From contig NZ_BJML01000011.1 of assembly GCF_006539145.1 (NCBI RefSeq), forward strand, positions 53,622 to 117,621: 64,000 nt of DNA, given 5' to 3'. Below the pieces are notes generated by a model. That model saw only the letters and a program-made list of their open reading frames with translations, did not search any database and was not told the origin of the DNA. A program made the translations under genes and the position numbers. Origin of the DNA: Microbacterium testaceum. Its GTDB lineage: Bacteria > Actinomycetota > Actinomycetes > Actinomycetales > Microbacteriaceae. Positions 29,037 through 38,485 of this stretch are shown here, piece after piece (within the stretch, counting starts at the first letter, position 1; every line of letters begins with the position of its first letter).

Positions 29037-29824
29037 CCGACAACGGATCGGCGAAGCAGGTCATCATCAAACCGGATGCCGACACCCTGGCGTCCTACGT
29101 CGCCACGCGTTTCGTCAACCGCATCGTGAAGCGCGTCGCCGAGGGCAAGCGCATGCACGTCTGCCTGACTGGCGGAACGATGGGCGGCGCGGTGCTTCGT
29201 ACGGCCGCGCGCGACGAACGCGTCGGGCAGATCGACTGGTCGCTGGTGCACTTCTGGTTCGGCGACGAGCGCTTCGTTGCGCGTGACTCCGACGACCGCA
29301 ACGAGAAGCAGGCGCGTGAGGCGTTCCTGGACCACCTCGACATCCCGGCCGAGAACATCCACACCGTCGCCTCGAGCGACGACGGGCTCGACCTGGACGC
29401 TGCCGCGATCGCGTACGCCGACGAACTCGCACAGTTCGCCCCCTCGGACCGCAGCGAGACGGGTCCCTGGCCGTCGTTCGACATCTGCTTCCTCGGTGTG
29501 GGACCCGACGCGCACATCGCCTCGCTGTTCCCCGACCGTCCCGAGATCTCGGTGACGGATCGAGCGACGGTGCCGGTGCGCAACTCCCCCAAGCCCCCGA
29601 GCGACCGCGTCTCACTGACGCGGCCGGTCATCAACTCGTCCAAGCGCGTGTGGATGGTCGTGGCGGGCGCCGATAAGGCCGCGGCCCTCGGCCTCGCCCT
29701 CGCCGGAGCGAGCTACCAGAGCGTGCCCGCAGCGGGCGCCAAGGGGCGTCGCCGGACGGCGTTCTTCGTCGACGAGGTCGCGGCCGACCAGGTCCCGCCG
29801 CAGCTCATCGACCGTGAGTACTGA
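29033..29824 (+). CDS. pgl: 6-phosphogluconolactonase
   Basis: 263 aa, DevB/Pgl family. Hydrolyses 6-phosphogluconolactone made by Zwf. The N-terminal LTGGTMGGAVLR and the WFGDERFVARDSDDRN motif are typical, as are the FLGVGPDAHIASLFP and ADKAAAL segments. Last gene of the operon, followed directly by a strong hairpin. Confidence 0.92.
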   Translation: MTDNGSAKQVIIKPDADTLASYVATRFVNRIVKRVAEGKRMHVCLTGGTMGGAVLRTAARDERVGQIDWSLVHFWFGDERFVARDSDDRNEKQAREAFLDHLDIPAENIHTVASSDDGLDLDAAAIAYADELAQFAPSDRSETGPWPSFDICFLGVGPDAHIASLFPDRPEISVTDRATVPVRNSPKPPSDRVSLTRPVINSSKRVWMVVAGADKAAALGLALAGASYQSVPAAGAKGRRRTAFFVDEVAADQVPPQLIDREY

Positions 29825-29836
29825 GCGCTCGAACCC

Positions 29837-29868
29837 GAAGACCGGATGCCGAACGGCATCCGGTCTTC
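29837..29868 (+). terminator. Terminator of the pentose-phosphate operon
   Basis: A perfect 14-bp stem (GAAGACCGGATGCC and its complement) with a GAAC loop, 13 bp after the pgl stop. The arms contain GGATGCC/GGCATCC. Confidence 0.75.
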
Positions 29869-30012
29869 TGCGTTCTTGTGCGGAATTCATCCGGCTTCGC
29901 CGTCGATAACGATCGGGAAGCGGCGTCTCCTGCGCGACCGGTCCCCATTGTCTTCCGCGCTCTCCGGATCTACCCTGTGCGTGGGGGGCATCCTGGTCCG
30001 TTCGACGAGGCA

Positions 30013-30028
30013 CGATCAGCACTGATCG
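30013..30028. repeat. Inverted repeat upstream of the LuxR-family gene
   Basis: CGATCA-GCAC-TGATCG, perfect 6-bp arms, 39 bp before the ATG at 30067. It may be an autoregulatory operator. CGATCAGC also occurs at 34101 upstream of the sugar-nucleotide operon. Confidence 0.35.
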
Positions 30029-30066
30029 ATCCACGACGAACGGCCGACGCACTAAGGAGCGTTCGG

Positions 30067-32592
30067 ATGCCATTTTTCGGTCGTGACCGAGAGACGCACG
30101 TCGCAGAGAACACCATCGACGCACGAAGCGGGTCTGCCTGCCTGTTCGTCGGAGAGCCGGGGATCGGCAAGACGCGCTGGGCGCGTCAGATCGCCGCACG
30201 ACACGACACCGTCGTCGTGTCGGCGAGCCCGAGTGAGCGCATGTGGCCCTACTCGGGGCTGTCCGCCACGGCGGCGGCACTGGGCGGAGCGCGCGGGGCG
30301 GCGATCGACCGACTCCTCGCCCGCGGACGCGACTGGCCCGAGCACCTCCTCGCCGAAGAGATCAGTCGCACCCTGCACCTCGTCCACGACGAACCCGCCG
30401 TCCTCGTCATCGACGACCTGGACGAGATGGACAGCGGGAGCGTCACGGTGCTGTCGTTCGTCTTCAGCCGCTTGCGAGGAACCGGGCTCACGGTCATCGC
30501 CACCGCCGACAGCGGCGGTGATCGCCACGACTTCACGGGCATGCTGCACACGCGCGTGCAGCGACTGTCGTTCGACGAGTCGGTCGACCTCGCCCGGTCG
30601 GTCCTCGGCCCCGGAACCGCTCAGGCCGTCCTGTACACGGTGGCGGAGTTCACCGGCGGCGATCCCGGCAGCATCGTCCGCGTGCGTCTGACCCCGCGCG
30701 AGGCCGTGGGCGACGACCCCCTCCCCCTGCCCCTGCGGGTGACCGACGACAGGGCGCGCCGTCGGCGCGACGGGCGGCTGGCCGGCGACCCGCGCGTGGC
30801 CTCGCTCCTCGACCTGCTGTCGGTGGGACCGGTTTTCAGTTTCGACCGACTGACGCTGATCGCGCAGGAGCAAAGCGTCGACCTGGACGCGCTCATCGAC
30901 GACGGTCTCGTCGCGGTGCACGGCGAGTTCGCACGCATCGCCGATCCCGCCCGTCGCCTGCGTCACCACGCATCGCTGTCGGCCGACGAGCGTCGCCGGC
31001 TGCACGCGCAGGCCGCCGCCGCGCACGAAGAGACGCATCCCGCGACCTTCCTGTGGCACACGAGCTTCGGGGCGCCGGATGCCGACCGCGAACCGCTCCT
31101 GCGCGCGGCCGTCGACCTCGCCAGCGGCGGGGATCACCTGGGCGCGATCGAGTTCGCCGAGCGGGCGATGGCCGGCGACCTCGCCGACGATGTCCGCTGT
31201 CGACACCTCGTCGACCTCGGCGATGCCCTGGTGCTGCAGGGCCACGACGTGCAGGGACGTCACTACCTGCGCCGCGCCGGACGTGCGGCCGAGCCGACCC
31301 TTCGCGCGCGGGCGGCCCTCGCGCGTCTGCGTGCGACCGCGGCGATCGAGCACGTGGTCGACGAGACCGCCCTCGCCGTCGCCGTGGATGCCGACGACGG
31401 GCGCACCGCCGAGCACGTCTTGTGCGAGAGCGCTCTCCTACATCTCTGGCACGGGGAGGTCGGGCGCGCCCGCCTCCTCGTCGAGGCGGCGATCGAGCAC
31501 GGGGTCGCCGCAGCCGAGACCGCTGTCCTGGTGCGCCTGCTCGACGAGCTCGGATCCGACACCCTCACCGAGGTCACCGTCGATACCGGTGTCGCCGCGC
31601 TGCAGCCCGACGTCGAGGTCCCGATCGAGCAGGCAGTGCTCGAACTGAGCGTCGCCATCCTGCGCGAGGAGTACGCGGCGGCGCGTCGCCGGATCCGTTG
31701 GCTGCTCGACGGCACTCCCCGCGTGGCCCCCCTCTGGCGAGATCACCTGCTCTGCCTGCTCGTCACCGCCGAGGTGCGCGGAGGCGACCCCCTCGGAGCG
31801 CGCGAGGCCGTCGCCGCTTGGCGGCGCGAATGGGTCGACGGGCGGACCACCGACGTCGCGACGATCCTCGTGCTCGCCTCGGCGGCCGCTCTGGACCCCC
31901 TCGACGCGCAAGCGGGCGACCTGGTTCGCCAGGGACGCGAGCTGTGCCGCCGCGAGGGCACGCCCACCCTGCTGCCGTGGTTCGCGGTCATCGAAGGCGG
32001 ACTCGCCCTCAACGAGGGACGGTACGACGACGCCGTGTCGACCATGCGCGCGGCGCGAGAGGGCATCGAGGCGGAGGATCCGGCTCTCCTCCGCGTCGAC
32101 GCGGACCTCATCGAGGCTCTCTGGCTGAGTGGTCGACACGCAGAGGCCGAACACGAACTCCGCGGTTTCGAGCAGGCCGCACTCCGCTCTCCGCGCCGGT
32201 GGACGACCCTCGCGCTGGCGCGATCCCGAGCGGTGTGCGCGTCCGATCGCGACGCCGCTCGCGCCTTCCGCACAGCGGAGGCCGTCTACCGCACCGACGA
32301 CGCCCCGTCCGAGCGTCGACGTCTCGCCCGGGCGCGCGAGCGCTGCGGCGCCGGCGAGGAGCGGATCGTCCTGCGGCGCCTCCCCCGCGCCGAGACGCAC
32401 GACCGCACCCTCACCCCCCAGGAGCGCGACGTGGTGGCCCTGGTGGAGAAGGGCCTGCGCAACCGCGAGATCGCGGCATCCCTGTTCCTCTCGCTCCGCA
32501 CCGTCGAGCTGCGGCTCACCGGGATCTACCGCAAGATCGGGGTCACCTCGCGCGCCCAGCTGATCGCCCGGCTCCACAACGCCGCGAGCTGA
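30067..32592 (+). CDS. Large AAA/LuxR-family transcriptional regulator (LAL/MalT-like)
   Basis: 841 aa. The N-terminal ATPase domain has Walker A GEPGIGKTR (about residue 35) and Walker B VLVIDDLDEMD (about 115). A long alpha-helical, TPR-like middle region follows. A C-terminal LuxR helix-turn-helix begins LTPQERDVVALVEKGLRNREIA and ends in VTSRAQLIARL. This is the LAL/MalT layout, in which ATP and an inducer control DNA binding. The ATG at 30067 is chosen for its AAGGAG at 7 nt. It borders the exopolysaccharide genes (glycosyltransferase 26 bp away, convergent) and is the obvious candidate regulator of that locus. The inducer is unknown. Confidence 0.85.
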   Translation: MPFFGRDRETHVAENTIDARSGSACLFVGEPGIGKTRWARQIAARHDTVVVSASPSERMWPYSGLSATAAALGGARGAAIDRLLARGRDWPEHLLAEEISRTLHLVHDEPAVLVIDDLDEMDSGSVTVLSFVFSRLRGTGLTVIATADSGGDRHDFTGMLHTRVQRLSFDESVDLARSVLGPGTAQAVLYTVAEFTGGDPGSIVRVRLTPREAVGDDPLPLPLRVTDDRARRRRDGRLAGDPRVASLLDLLSVGPVFSFDRLTLIAQEQSVDLDALIDDGLVAVHGEFARIADPARRLRHHASLSADERRRLHAQAAAAHEETHPATFLWHTSFGAPDADREPLLRAAVDLASGGDHLGAIEFAERAMAGDLADDVRCRHLVDLGDALVLQGHDVQGRHYLRRAGRAAEPTLRARAALARLRATAAIEHVVDETALAVAVDADDGRTAEHVLCESALLHLWHGEVGRARLLVEAAIEHGVAAAETAVLVRLLDELGSDTLTEVTVDTGVAALQPDVEVPIEQAVLELSVAILREEYAAARRRIRWLLDGTPRVAPLWRDHLLCLLVTAEVRGGDPLGAREAVAAWRREWVDGRTTDVATILVLASAAALDPLDAQAGDLVRQGRELCRREGTPTLLPWFAVIEGGLALNEGRYDDAVSTMRAAREGIEAEDPALLRVDADLIEALWLSGRHAEAEHELRGFEQAALRSPRRWTTLALARSRAVCASDRDAARAFRTAEAVYRTDDAPSERRRLARARERCGAGEERIVLRRLPRAETHDRTLTPQERDVVALVEKGLRNREIAASLFLSLRTVELRLTGIYRKIGVTSRAQLIARLHNAAS

Positions 32593-32618
32593 CCCGGGGG
32601 GCATCGCCCCGCCTCTGC

Positions 32619-33899
32619 TCAGGCGGCGGGCTGCAGCGCGGGAGCCACCGCTCGTCGATCGGGGCTCCTCCATCGACCATCCGAGGGGCGCCCCAGGGCG
32701 GCCCCGAGCGCGCGCAGGCACAGCACCGCATCCCAGACCCTCATGAGGGGGAACAGCAGCATCCAGATCCGCGGTCGCGCCCGCGAGATCGCGCACGCGA
32801 ACGCGGTCATCACGGCATCCACCACGAAGAAACCGAGGACGATCGGCCCCACCGGCAGCGCCGCCGATACCGCCCCCGTCACCTCGCCCGCCGTGCCCGG
32901 GAGCACCGGGCCGAGGAGCGCGGCCGCAGCGGCGGCGACGATCACCGGGAGGATGGCCGCCAGCACCAGGCTCGACACCGCCGTCTCGAGAGCGAACACG
33001 CTGACCGCCGCCCAGAACAACCCGGGACGCACACCGTGCCGACGCACCGTCTGCCAGAACCCCAGGCTCCAACGCCGCACCTGCGCCGTGTAATCGCGGA
33101 ACACCGCAGGGTCCTGCGTCTCGGCGATCGCGCACTCGGGGTGGAACGCGATCCGCCCCAGCCTCTTTGCGTGCACCTCGAACGTCATGTTGAAATCCTC
33201 GATCGACAGTCCCGGGGCGTCGATGTCGATGCGGTCGAGCACGTCGGTGCGGTACAGGCTCGCGAATCCCGGCACGATCGCCACGGCGTCCGCTCCCCGC
33301 GCCGCCTGGCCGAACTTATGGAGGTACTGCGTGCAGACGTAGGTGCGCTCGCGGTACGCGGTGAGGAATCGTCCCATGCCGGTGGTCGGTGCATCCGCGG
33401 CGGTCGTCGCCCGGCCGGCGACGGCGACCACCCCGTCGTCGGTGAACAGCGGCAGCGCCGTGCGCAGGTAGTCGGGACGCGGGCGCGAGTCGGCGTCGAG
33501 CAGCAGAAGGAGCGGAAACCGCGAGGGGATGCCGAAGCGCTCGAGCCCCGCACGGATGGCTCCTGCCTTACCCCGGTTGGGCGTGAGGTCCCACGCCGTG
33601 GCTCCCCCCGCTCGTGCCCGCTCCACCGTCGCGTCGCGCGAGCCGTCGGACACCACGAAGACGTTCCGTGCGGGCACGAGGCGACGAGCAGCGGCGACGG
33701 CGTCGGCGATCACGAGCTCCTCGTTGTGCGCCGCGATCAACACCGCGACCTCGTCGGGGCGGTAGTACATCGACGGAACCAGGAGCCCGTGCTCCTCGCG
33801 CGCTTCGACGAACAGCCGGCAGATGGCCGCGACGCCCCACACCAGGGTGGAGACACCGATCGTGCAGACGGCGACGAGGACGACGACGGCAGGCGTCAT
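32619..33899 (-). CDS. Processive family 2 glycosyltransferase (PgaC/hyaluronan-synthase-like)
   Basis: 426-aa membrane glycosyltransferase. One N-terminal helix is followed by a GT-A domain with AAHNEE, VSDGSRD, LLDADSRPRPD (metal-binding DxD) and SIEDFNMTF in the acceptor/TED position. QVRRW (the QxxRW motif) marks a processive beta-glycan synthase, and about three or four C-terminal helices form the export channel. This arrangement is shared by PgaC/IcaA, chitin/NodC and hyaluronan synthases. The product is therefore probably a secreted beta-linked, aminosugar-containing polysaccharide. It is transcribed divergently from the sugar-nucleotide operon. Confidence 0.88.
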   Translation of the reverse strand: MTPAVVVLVAVCTIGVSTLVWGVAAICRLFVEAREEHGLLVPSMYYRPDEVAVLIAAHNEELVIADAVAAARRLVPARNVFVVSDGSRDATVERARAGGATAWDLTPNRGKAGAIRAGLERFGIPSRFPLLLLLDADSRPRPDYLRTALPLFTDDGVVAVAGRATTAADAPTTGMGRFLTAYRERTYVCTQYLHKFGQAARGADAVAIVPGFASLYRTDVLDRIDIDAPGLSIEDFNMTFEVHAKRLGRIAFHPECAIAETQDPAVFRDYTAQVRRWSLGFWQTVRRHGVRPGLFWAAVSVFALETAVSSLVLAAILPVIVAAAAAALLGPVLPGTAGEVTGAVSAALPVGPIVLGFFVVDAVMTAFACAISRARPRIWMLLFPLMRVWDAVLCLRALGAALGRPSDGRWRSPDRRAVAPALQPAA

Positions 33900-33962
33900 G
33901 GCATCCCTCCTCTTCGGGTCGAGGGCTTCAGACCGACGCTACGCCGCGCGAGGACCCGAGCG

Positions 33963-34015
33963 ACCGCACGCTCCCCGCATACCGCCGTGCGGTTTCCCGC
34001 ACTCCGCGATGCGGT
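33963..34015. repeat. Repeated ACCGCAC/GTGCGGT half-sites in a divergent promoter region
   Basis: ACCGCAC (33963), GTGCGGT (33987) and ATGCGGT (34009) occur within 53 bp. ACCGC-CGT-GCGGT (33981-33993) is a small perfect hairpin. The 290-bp gap between the glycosyltransferase and the dehydrogenase gene must hold both promoters; these are the only repeats I see in it. Confidence 0.35.
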
Positions 34016-34189
34016 CGGCGGCAACCCGCATGATCGGGCCGGCGTCCTTGACCCCCGCCGGAGTCGCGCCGCAGTGTGAACCCGGGTCAGCGTCGACACC
34101 CGATCAGCCGCTGCTGGACCACCCGAATCGTCCGAGGGGGCGCTGCAGTTCCCCCGCCGTCCCCTCGGACCCTGCCCTGGAGGATGACC

Positions 34190-35521
34190 ATGTCCACTCT
34201 CGATGTCCGCGCCGACGTGCTCGCCACGCCGCTGCCCCCGATCCCCGCCCCGACGCGGACGTTCGACTTCGACGTCGCGATCCTAGGGCTCGGCTACGTG
34301 GGACTCCCGACGGCACTGGCCTACCACGCCAGCGGATCCCGGGTCCTCGCCCTCGATGTCTCGCCGCGGCGCCTGCGCACCATCGCCGCGCGGGGCGCCG
34401 ACCTCATCGAATCCGACCGGGAACGCCTGGAGGCGGCCCTGCACGCACCATCCGGGTTCCGCCTCACCAGCGACACCGCCGAGCTGAGCCGCGCCGCTGC
34501 GGTCGTCGTGTGCGTGCCCACCCCCGTCGATCACCAGCAGGTCCCGGACCTGACCGCACTCCGGGCGGCGTGCGCCACCGTCGTCGCCGCCGCCCGGCCC
34601 GGGCAGCTCGTCATGCTCACCTCGACGACATACGTGGGATGCACCCACGACCTCGTCGAGGAACCCCTGCGCGAGCGCGGGATGCAGATCGGCCGCGACG
34701 TGTTCGTGGCTTTCAGCGCCGAGCGCATCGACCCCGGCAACGTGGGCTTCGCCCAAGAGGTCGTCCCCCGCGTCGTCGGCGGTGCCACCGCTCAGTGCGA
34801 GGAAGAGGGCGCGCGGCTCCTCGCACGTTACGCCGCCCGTGTGCACCGGGTGTCGAGCCTGGCCACGGCCGAGATGACCAAGCTGCTCGAGAACACGTTC
34901 CGCGCAGTCAACATCGCCTTGGCCAACGAGTTCGCCGACATCTGCGGCGCGCTCGACGTGCCGGTCACCGAGGTCATCGAGGCGGCCAGCACGAAGCCCT
35001 ACGGCTTCATGGCGTTCTACCCCGGCCCGGGGGTCGGGGGTCACTGCATCCCGTGCGACCCGCACTACCTGCTGTGGCAGCTGAAGGCCCTCCACGTCGA
35101 CGCCGGGGTGATCACCGAGGCGATGACCCGGATCGCCGCCCGGCCCCTCCGCGTGGTCGACCGCATCCGCGACGTGCTCGGTCGCGCGGGAAAGGGAACT
35201 CTCGGCGCCCGCGTGCTCGTCGTCGGCGTCACCTACAAGCCCGACGTCGCCGATCTGCGGGAATCCCCCGCCCTCGAGATCATCGATCTCCTCATCGACG
35301 CCGGCGCAGAGGTACAGTACGTCGACACGCATGCGCCGCACATCCAGCTGGATTCCGGGCGCGAACGCGATTCGCTCACCAATCCGGGGGCCTTCCACCC
35401 CGACGTCGTCCTCGTCCACACGCGCCACCACGACAGCGACCTCGACTGGCTCGACGGCGAGTCCGTGGTCGTCGACGGCACGTACCGCAGCACCGACATC
35501 GCCGGGCGGGTGCTGCTGTGA
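34190..35521 (+). CDS. Nucleotide-sugar 6-dehydrogenase (UDP-GlcNAc/UDP-glucose dehydrogenase family)
   Basis: 443 aa. NAD-dependent four-electron oxidation of a UDP-sugar to the uronic acid. The Rossmann motif is LGLGYVGLP, with TSTTYVG and SAERIDPGN in mid-protein. The active site is PGPGVGGHCIPCDPHYL with catalytic Cys286, and TYKPDVADLRESPALEI opens the C-terminal domain. The KPYGFMAFYPGPG form resembles the WbpA/TviB group acting on UDP-HexNAc, but UDP-glucose remains possible. ATG at 34190, with GGAGG 6 nt upstream; the ATG at 34184 is too close. First gene of a five-gene overlapping operon. Confidence 0.88.
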   Translation: MSTLDVRADVLATPLPPIPAPTRTFDFDVAILGLGYVGLPTALAYHASGSRVLALDVSPRRLRTIAARGADLIESDRERLEAALHAPSGFRLTSDTAELSRAAAVVVCVPTPVDHQQVPDLTALRAACATVVAAARPGQLVMLTSTTYVGCTHDLVEEPLRERGMQIGRDVFVAFSAERIDPGNVGFAQEVVPRVVGGATAQCEEEGARLLARYAARVHRVSSLATAEMTKLLENTFRAVNIALANEFADICGALDVPVTEVIEAASTKPYGFMAFYPGPGVGGHCIPCDPHYLLWQLKALHVDAGVITEAMTRIAARPLRVVDRIRDVLGRAGKGTLGARVLVVGVTYKPDVADLRESPALEIIDLLIDAGAEVQYVDTHAPHIQLDSGRERDSLTNPGAFHPDVVLVHTRHHDSDLDWLDGESVVVDGTYRSTDIAGRVLL

Positions 35522-36582
35522 GCGGCGTTCCGATCTACCCGGGAGCCGCGAGCGCCCCCACGCGCACGCTGGTCACCGGCGGTGCCGGCTTCGTCGGCAG
35601 CCACCTCGTGGAGCACCTGCTGAACCTCGGCGACGAGGTGGTCGTTCTCGACGACCTCTCGACCGGCTCCGCGCGCAACCTCGCGGGCGTCGCCGGCAAC
35701 CCGCGCCTCGAGATGATCCACGGCTCGATCCTCAACACCAAGACGGTGGGCTCGGCGATGCAAGGCTGCGACCGCGTCTTCCACTTGGCCGCGGCCGTCG
35801 GGGTGAAGCTCATCGTCGAACAGCCCCTGCGGGGCCTGCGCATCAACATCCACGGCACCGAGAACGTGCTGACCGCGGCCATCGAGCACCAGGCGTCGGT
35901 GTTGATGGTGTCCACGAGCGAGGTGTACGGCAAGAACACCGCCGACCGCCTGCGCGAGGACTCCGACCGCGTGCTCGGCGACCCCCTCCTCTCGCGGTGG
36001 ACCTACGCCGGCGCGAAGGGCATCGACGAGGCGTTCGCCAAGGCGTACTGCGACCAGGAGGGTCTCGACGTCTCGATCGTGCGCCTGTTCAACACCGTCG
36101 GACCCCGCCAGACCGGCCGTTACGGCATGGTGCTGCCCAACCTGGTGGGGCAGGCTCTGCGCGGCCAGCCGCTCACGGTCTTCGGCGACGGGGAGCAGAC
36201 CCGCTGTTTCTCGGCGGTCGAAGACGTGGTCCCCGCGATGGTGCTCATCGAACGCGACCCACGGGCTCGCGGCCAGGCCTACAACCTGGGCGGTGCGCGC
36301 GAGATCTCGATCCGCGATCTCGCGAGCGAGATCATCCGCACCCTCGACAGCCGTAGTACGGTCGAGCTCGTCCCCTACGAGCAGGCCTACGCCCCGGGGT
36401 TCGAGGACATGCGTCGCCGCGTGCCCGACAACACCAAGGCGCACGACCTCGTGGGCTACGAGCCGCACACCTCGCTGACCTCGACCATCATGCGCGTCGC
36501 CGCGGATCTGCTCTCGCGCGAACGCTACGGCTCCGACACCATGCCGCTCGCCGGCGCGGGCTCCTTCCGCGGGGTCCTCTGA
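35518..36582 (+). CDS. NAD-dependent nucleotide-sugar epimerase/dehydratase
   Basis: A 354-aa extended SDR. Dinucleotide loop TGGAGFVGSH, STSEVYG strand, active-site YAGAK, and the substrate-domain segment RLFNTVGPRQTGRYGMVLPN. It acts on a nucleotide sugar: 4-epimerase, 4,6-dehydratase or UXS-type decarboxylase activity cannot be separated by eye. The GTG start overlaps the dehydrogenase stop (GTGA), which suggests successive steps on one UDP-sugar. Confidence 0.85.
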   Translation: MSGVPIYPGAASAPTRTLVTGGAGFVGSHLVEHLLNLGDEVVVLDDLSTGSARNLAGVAGNPRLEMIHGSILNTKTVGSAMQGCDRVFHLAAAVGVKLIVEQPLRGLRINIHGTENVLTAAIEHQASVLMVSTSEVYGKNTADRLREDSDRVLGDPLLSRWTYAGAKGIDEAFAKAYCDQEGLDVSIVRLFNTVGPRQTGRYGMVLPNLVGQALRGQPLTVFGDGEQTRCFSAVEDVVPAMVLIERDPRARGQAYNLGGAREISIRDLASEIIRTLDSRSTVELVPYEQAYAPGFEDMRRRVPDNTKAHDLVGYEPHTSLTSTIMRVAADLLSRERYGSDTMPLAGAGSFRGVL

Positions 36583-38396
36583 TGTGCGGCATCACCGCGT
36601 ACCGCGGGACCTCGGCCGCCGCCTCGCGCGCTCGGTGCGCCCTCGAGCGCCTCGAGTACCGGGGCTACGACTCCGCCGGCATCGCCGCCCGCAATCTCGA
36701 CGGGACGACCCTGCACGTGCGGACCCTCGACGGCGTGGCATCCCTCACCGACGCTGTGCGTTCGGACGAGTCGGGGATGGATGCCACGACCGCGGCGATC
36801 GGCCACACCCGCTGGGCCACCCACGGTGAGGTGAACGAACGCAACGCCCACCCGCTCGAGGACTGCAGCGGACGGCTCTTCGTGGTGCACAACGGCATCA
36901 TCGAGAACGCCGACGTGCTGCGAGCGGGCCTCGTCGCCGACGGACACCGGTTCGCCACCGAGGTCGACACCGAGGTCATCGTGCACCTGCTCGAGAAGGC
37001 GCTTCGCCCGGGGACGGGTCTCGGCGACGCCCTCGCCGACGCCGCCACGCGCCTCGCGGGGTCGTGGGCGATCGTCGCCCTCGACGCGCGCTCGGGGACC
37101 CTCGCGGCCACCGCGCACGGCTCGCCCCTCATCTTCGCCGAGGGCGAGGAGGGCGTGTACTTCGCCAGCGACGTGGGCGCGGTGACGCCGGTGGTCGAGA
37201 CGTTCCGCGTGCTCGAGGACGACGACATCGTCGAGGTCGACGCCGAGGGCATGCGCTGGCACCGCCCCGGCGGCAGCTGTCGTCCGCGCGGCCTCTGGCC
37301 CGTGCCCCAGACGGCCTTCCTCGCCAGCACGGGACGCCACCGCGACCACATGGGCAACGAGATCGACGAGCAGCCGGCCGTGGCCCGACGCGTGCTCGAC
37401 GTGTTCACCCCCGGCATCGCCGACGGACGGCTCTGGGGCGGGGCGGGCCTACCCCCGCTCGACGAGATCGACCGTGTGACGATCCTCGGGTGCGGCACGT
37501 CCCTGCACGCCGGTCGGGCCGTGGCCGGGGTCTTCTCCCGCCTGGGCGGGCTGCCCACGCGCACCCTCGTCGCCAGCGAGGCGGCGCACGAGGTCTGGGA
37601 GCCGCGCACCCTGGTGATCGCCCTCAGCCAGTCCGGCGAGACCGCCGACGTCCTGCGCGCGCTGGACGGCCTCCCCGAGCGGGATCGGACGCTGCTGGCC
37701 CTGACCAATAATCCCTCATCGACGCTCGCCCGGCGGGCCGACGCCGTGCTCGACTGCCTCGCCGGACCGGAAATCGGGGTGGCCGCGACGAAGACCTTCA
37801 TCGCACAGGTGCTCACGGGCGCGTGCCTCGCACTCTCGGGCCTGTCGGCGTCGGCGCGGGCCGACGGGCTGGCGATCGACGGCGACCTGCGCGCCCTCGC
37901 CGCGACCCCCGATGCGCTCGCCGCCGCCCTCGACGCGTGGCGCGGCCGCGCCGCAGAGCTCGCGACGGAGTTCGTCACCTCCCCCGGCTTCCTCTTCCTC
38001 GGCCGCGGTTCCGGTCTCGTCTACGCGGCCGAGGGCGCGCTGAAGCTGAAAGAACTGTCGTACCGCTGGACCGAGCACCAGCCGGCCGGAGAACTCAAGC
38101 ACGGTCCCCTCGCCCTGGTGGATGCCGGCACCCCTGTGTTCGTCGTCGACAACGGCGACCCGCGGCTCGAGGTCGACGTGGCCGAGATCCACGCACGTGG
38201 CGGCCGGGTGCTGCGCGTGGGCGAGCGCGTGCTCACCGTCGGCGGCCTGCCGCTGCACCTGCCGCGTACCGGCCCCTCGTGGGGACCGCTCGAAACTGTC
38301 GTCCCGTTGCAGATGTTCGCGCGCGAACTCGCTCTGCGTCTGCGTCGCGACGTCGACAAGCCCCGCAATCTCGCCAAGTCGGTGACCGTCGCATGA
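36582..38396 (+). CDS. glmS: Glutamine-fructose-6-phosphate transaminase (GlmS family, locus-specific copy)
   Basis: 604 aa. Makes glucosamine-6-P from fructose-6-P and glutamine. The N-terminal Ntn amidase begins MCGITAYRG with catalytic Cys2 and has the GHTRWATHG motif. Two SIS domains follow (CGTSLHAG, SQSGETAD, NPSSTLAR), with the invariant C-terminal DKPRNLAKSVTV. The start shares one base with the epimerase stop (TGATG). Location in a polysaccharide operon suggests a dedicated supply of aminosugar precursor, probably in addition to a housekeeping copy elsewhere (not visible here). Confidence 0.9.
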   Translation: MCGITAYRGTSAAASRARCALERLEYRGYDSAGIAARNLDGTTLHVRTLDGVASLTDAVRSDESGMDATTAAIGHTRWATHGEVNERNAHPLEDCSGRLFVVHNGIIENADVLRAGLVADGHRFATEVDTEVIVHLLEKALRPGTGLGDALADAATRLAGSWAIVALDARSGTLAATAHGSPLIFAEGEEGVYFASDVGAVTPVVETFRVLEDDDIVEVDAEGMRWHRPGGSCRPRGLWPVPQTAFLASTGRHRDHMGNEIDEQPAVARRVLDVFTPGIADGRLWGGAGLPPLDEIDRVTILGCGTSLHAGRAVAGVFSRLGGLPTRTLVASEAAHEVWEPRTLVIALSQSGETADVLRALDGLPERDRTLLALTNNPSSTLARRADAVLDCLAGPEIGVAATKTFIAQVLTGACLALSGLSASARADGLAIDGDLRALAATPDALAAALDAWRGRAAELATEFVTSPGFLFLGRGSGLVYAAEGALKLKELSYRWTEHQPAGELKHGPLALVDAGTPVFVVDNGDPRLEVDVAEIHARGGRVLRVGERVLTVGGLPLHLPRTGPSWGPLETVVPLQMFARELALRLRRDVDKPRNLAKSVTVA

Positions 38397-38485
38397 CCGG
38401 CCTCGCTGTCACCGGCGCCTCCGGGCGCGGTTCCGACACCTCCCGGGTCCGCCGACGGACCCTCCCCATCCGAAAGGACGCCCCC

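Noticed and set aside
33823..35517. Upstream part of the epimerase frame (919 codons in total)
   Set aside because: Overlaps the dehydrogenase gene in another frame and has shadow composition; the GTG overlap start is normal for this operon.
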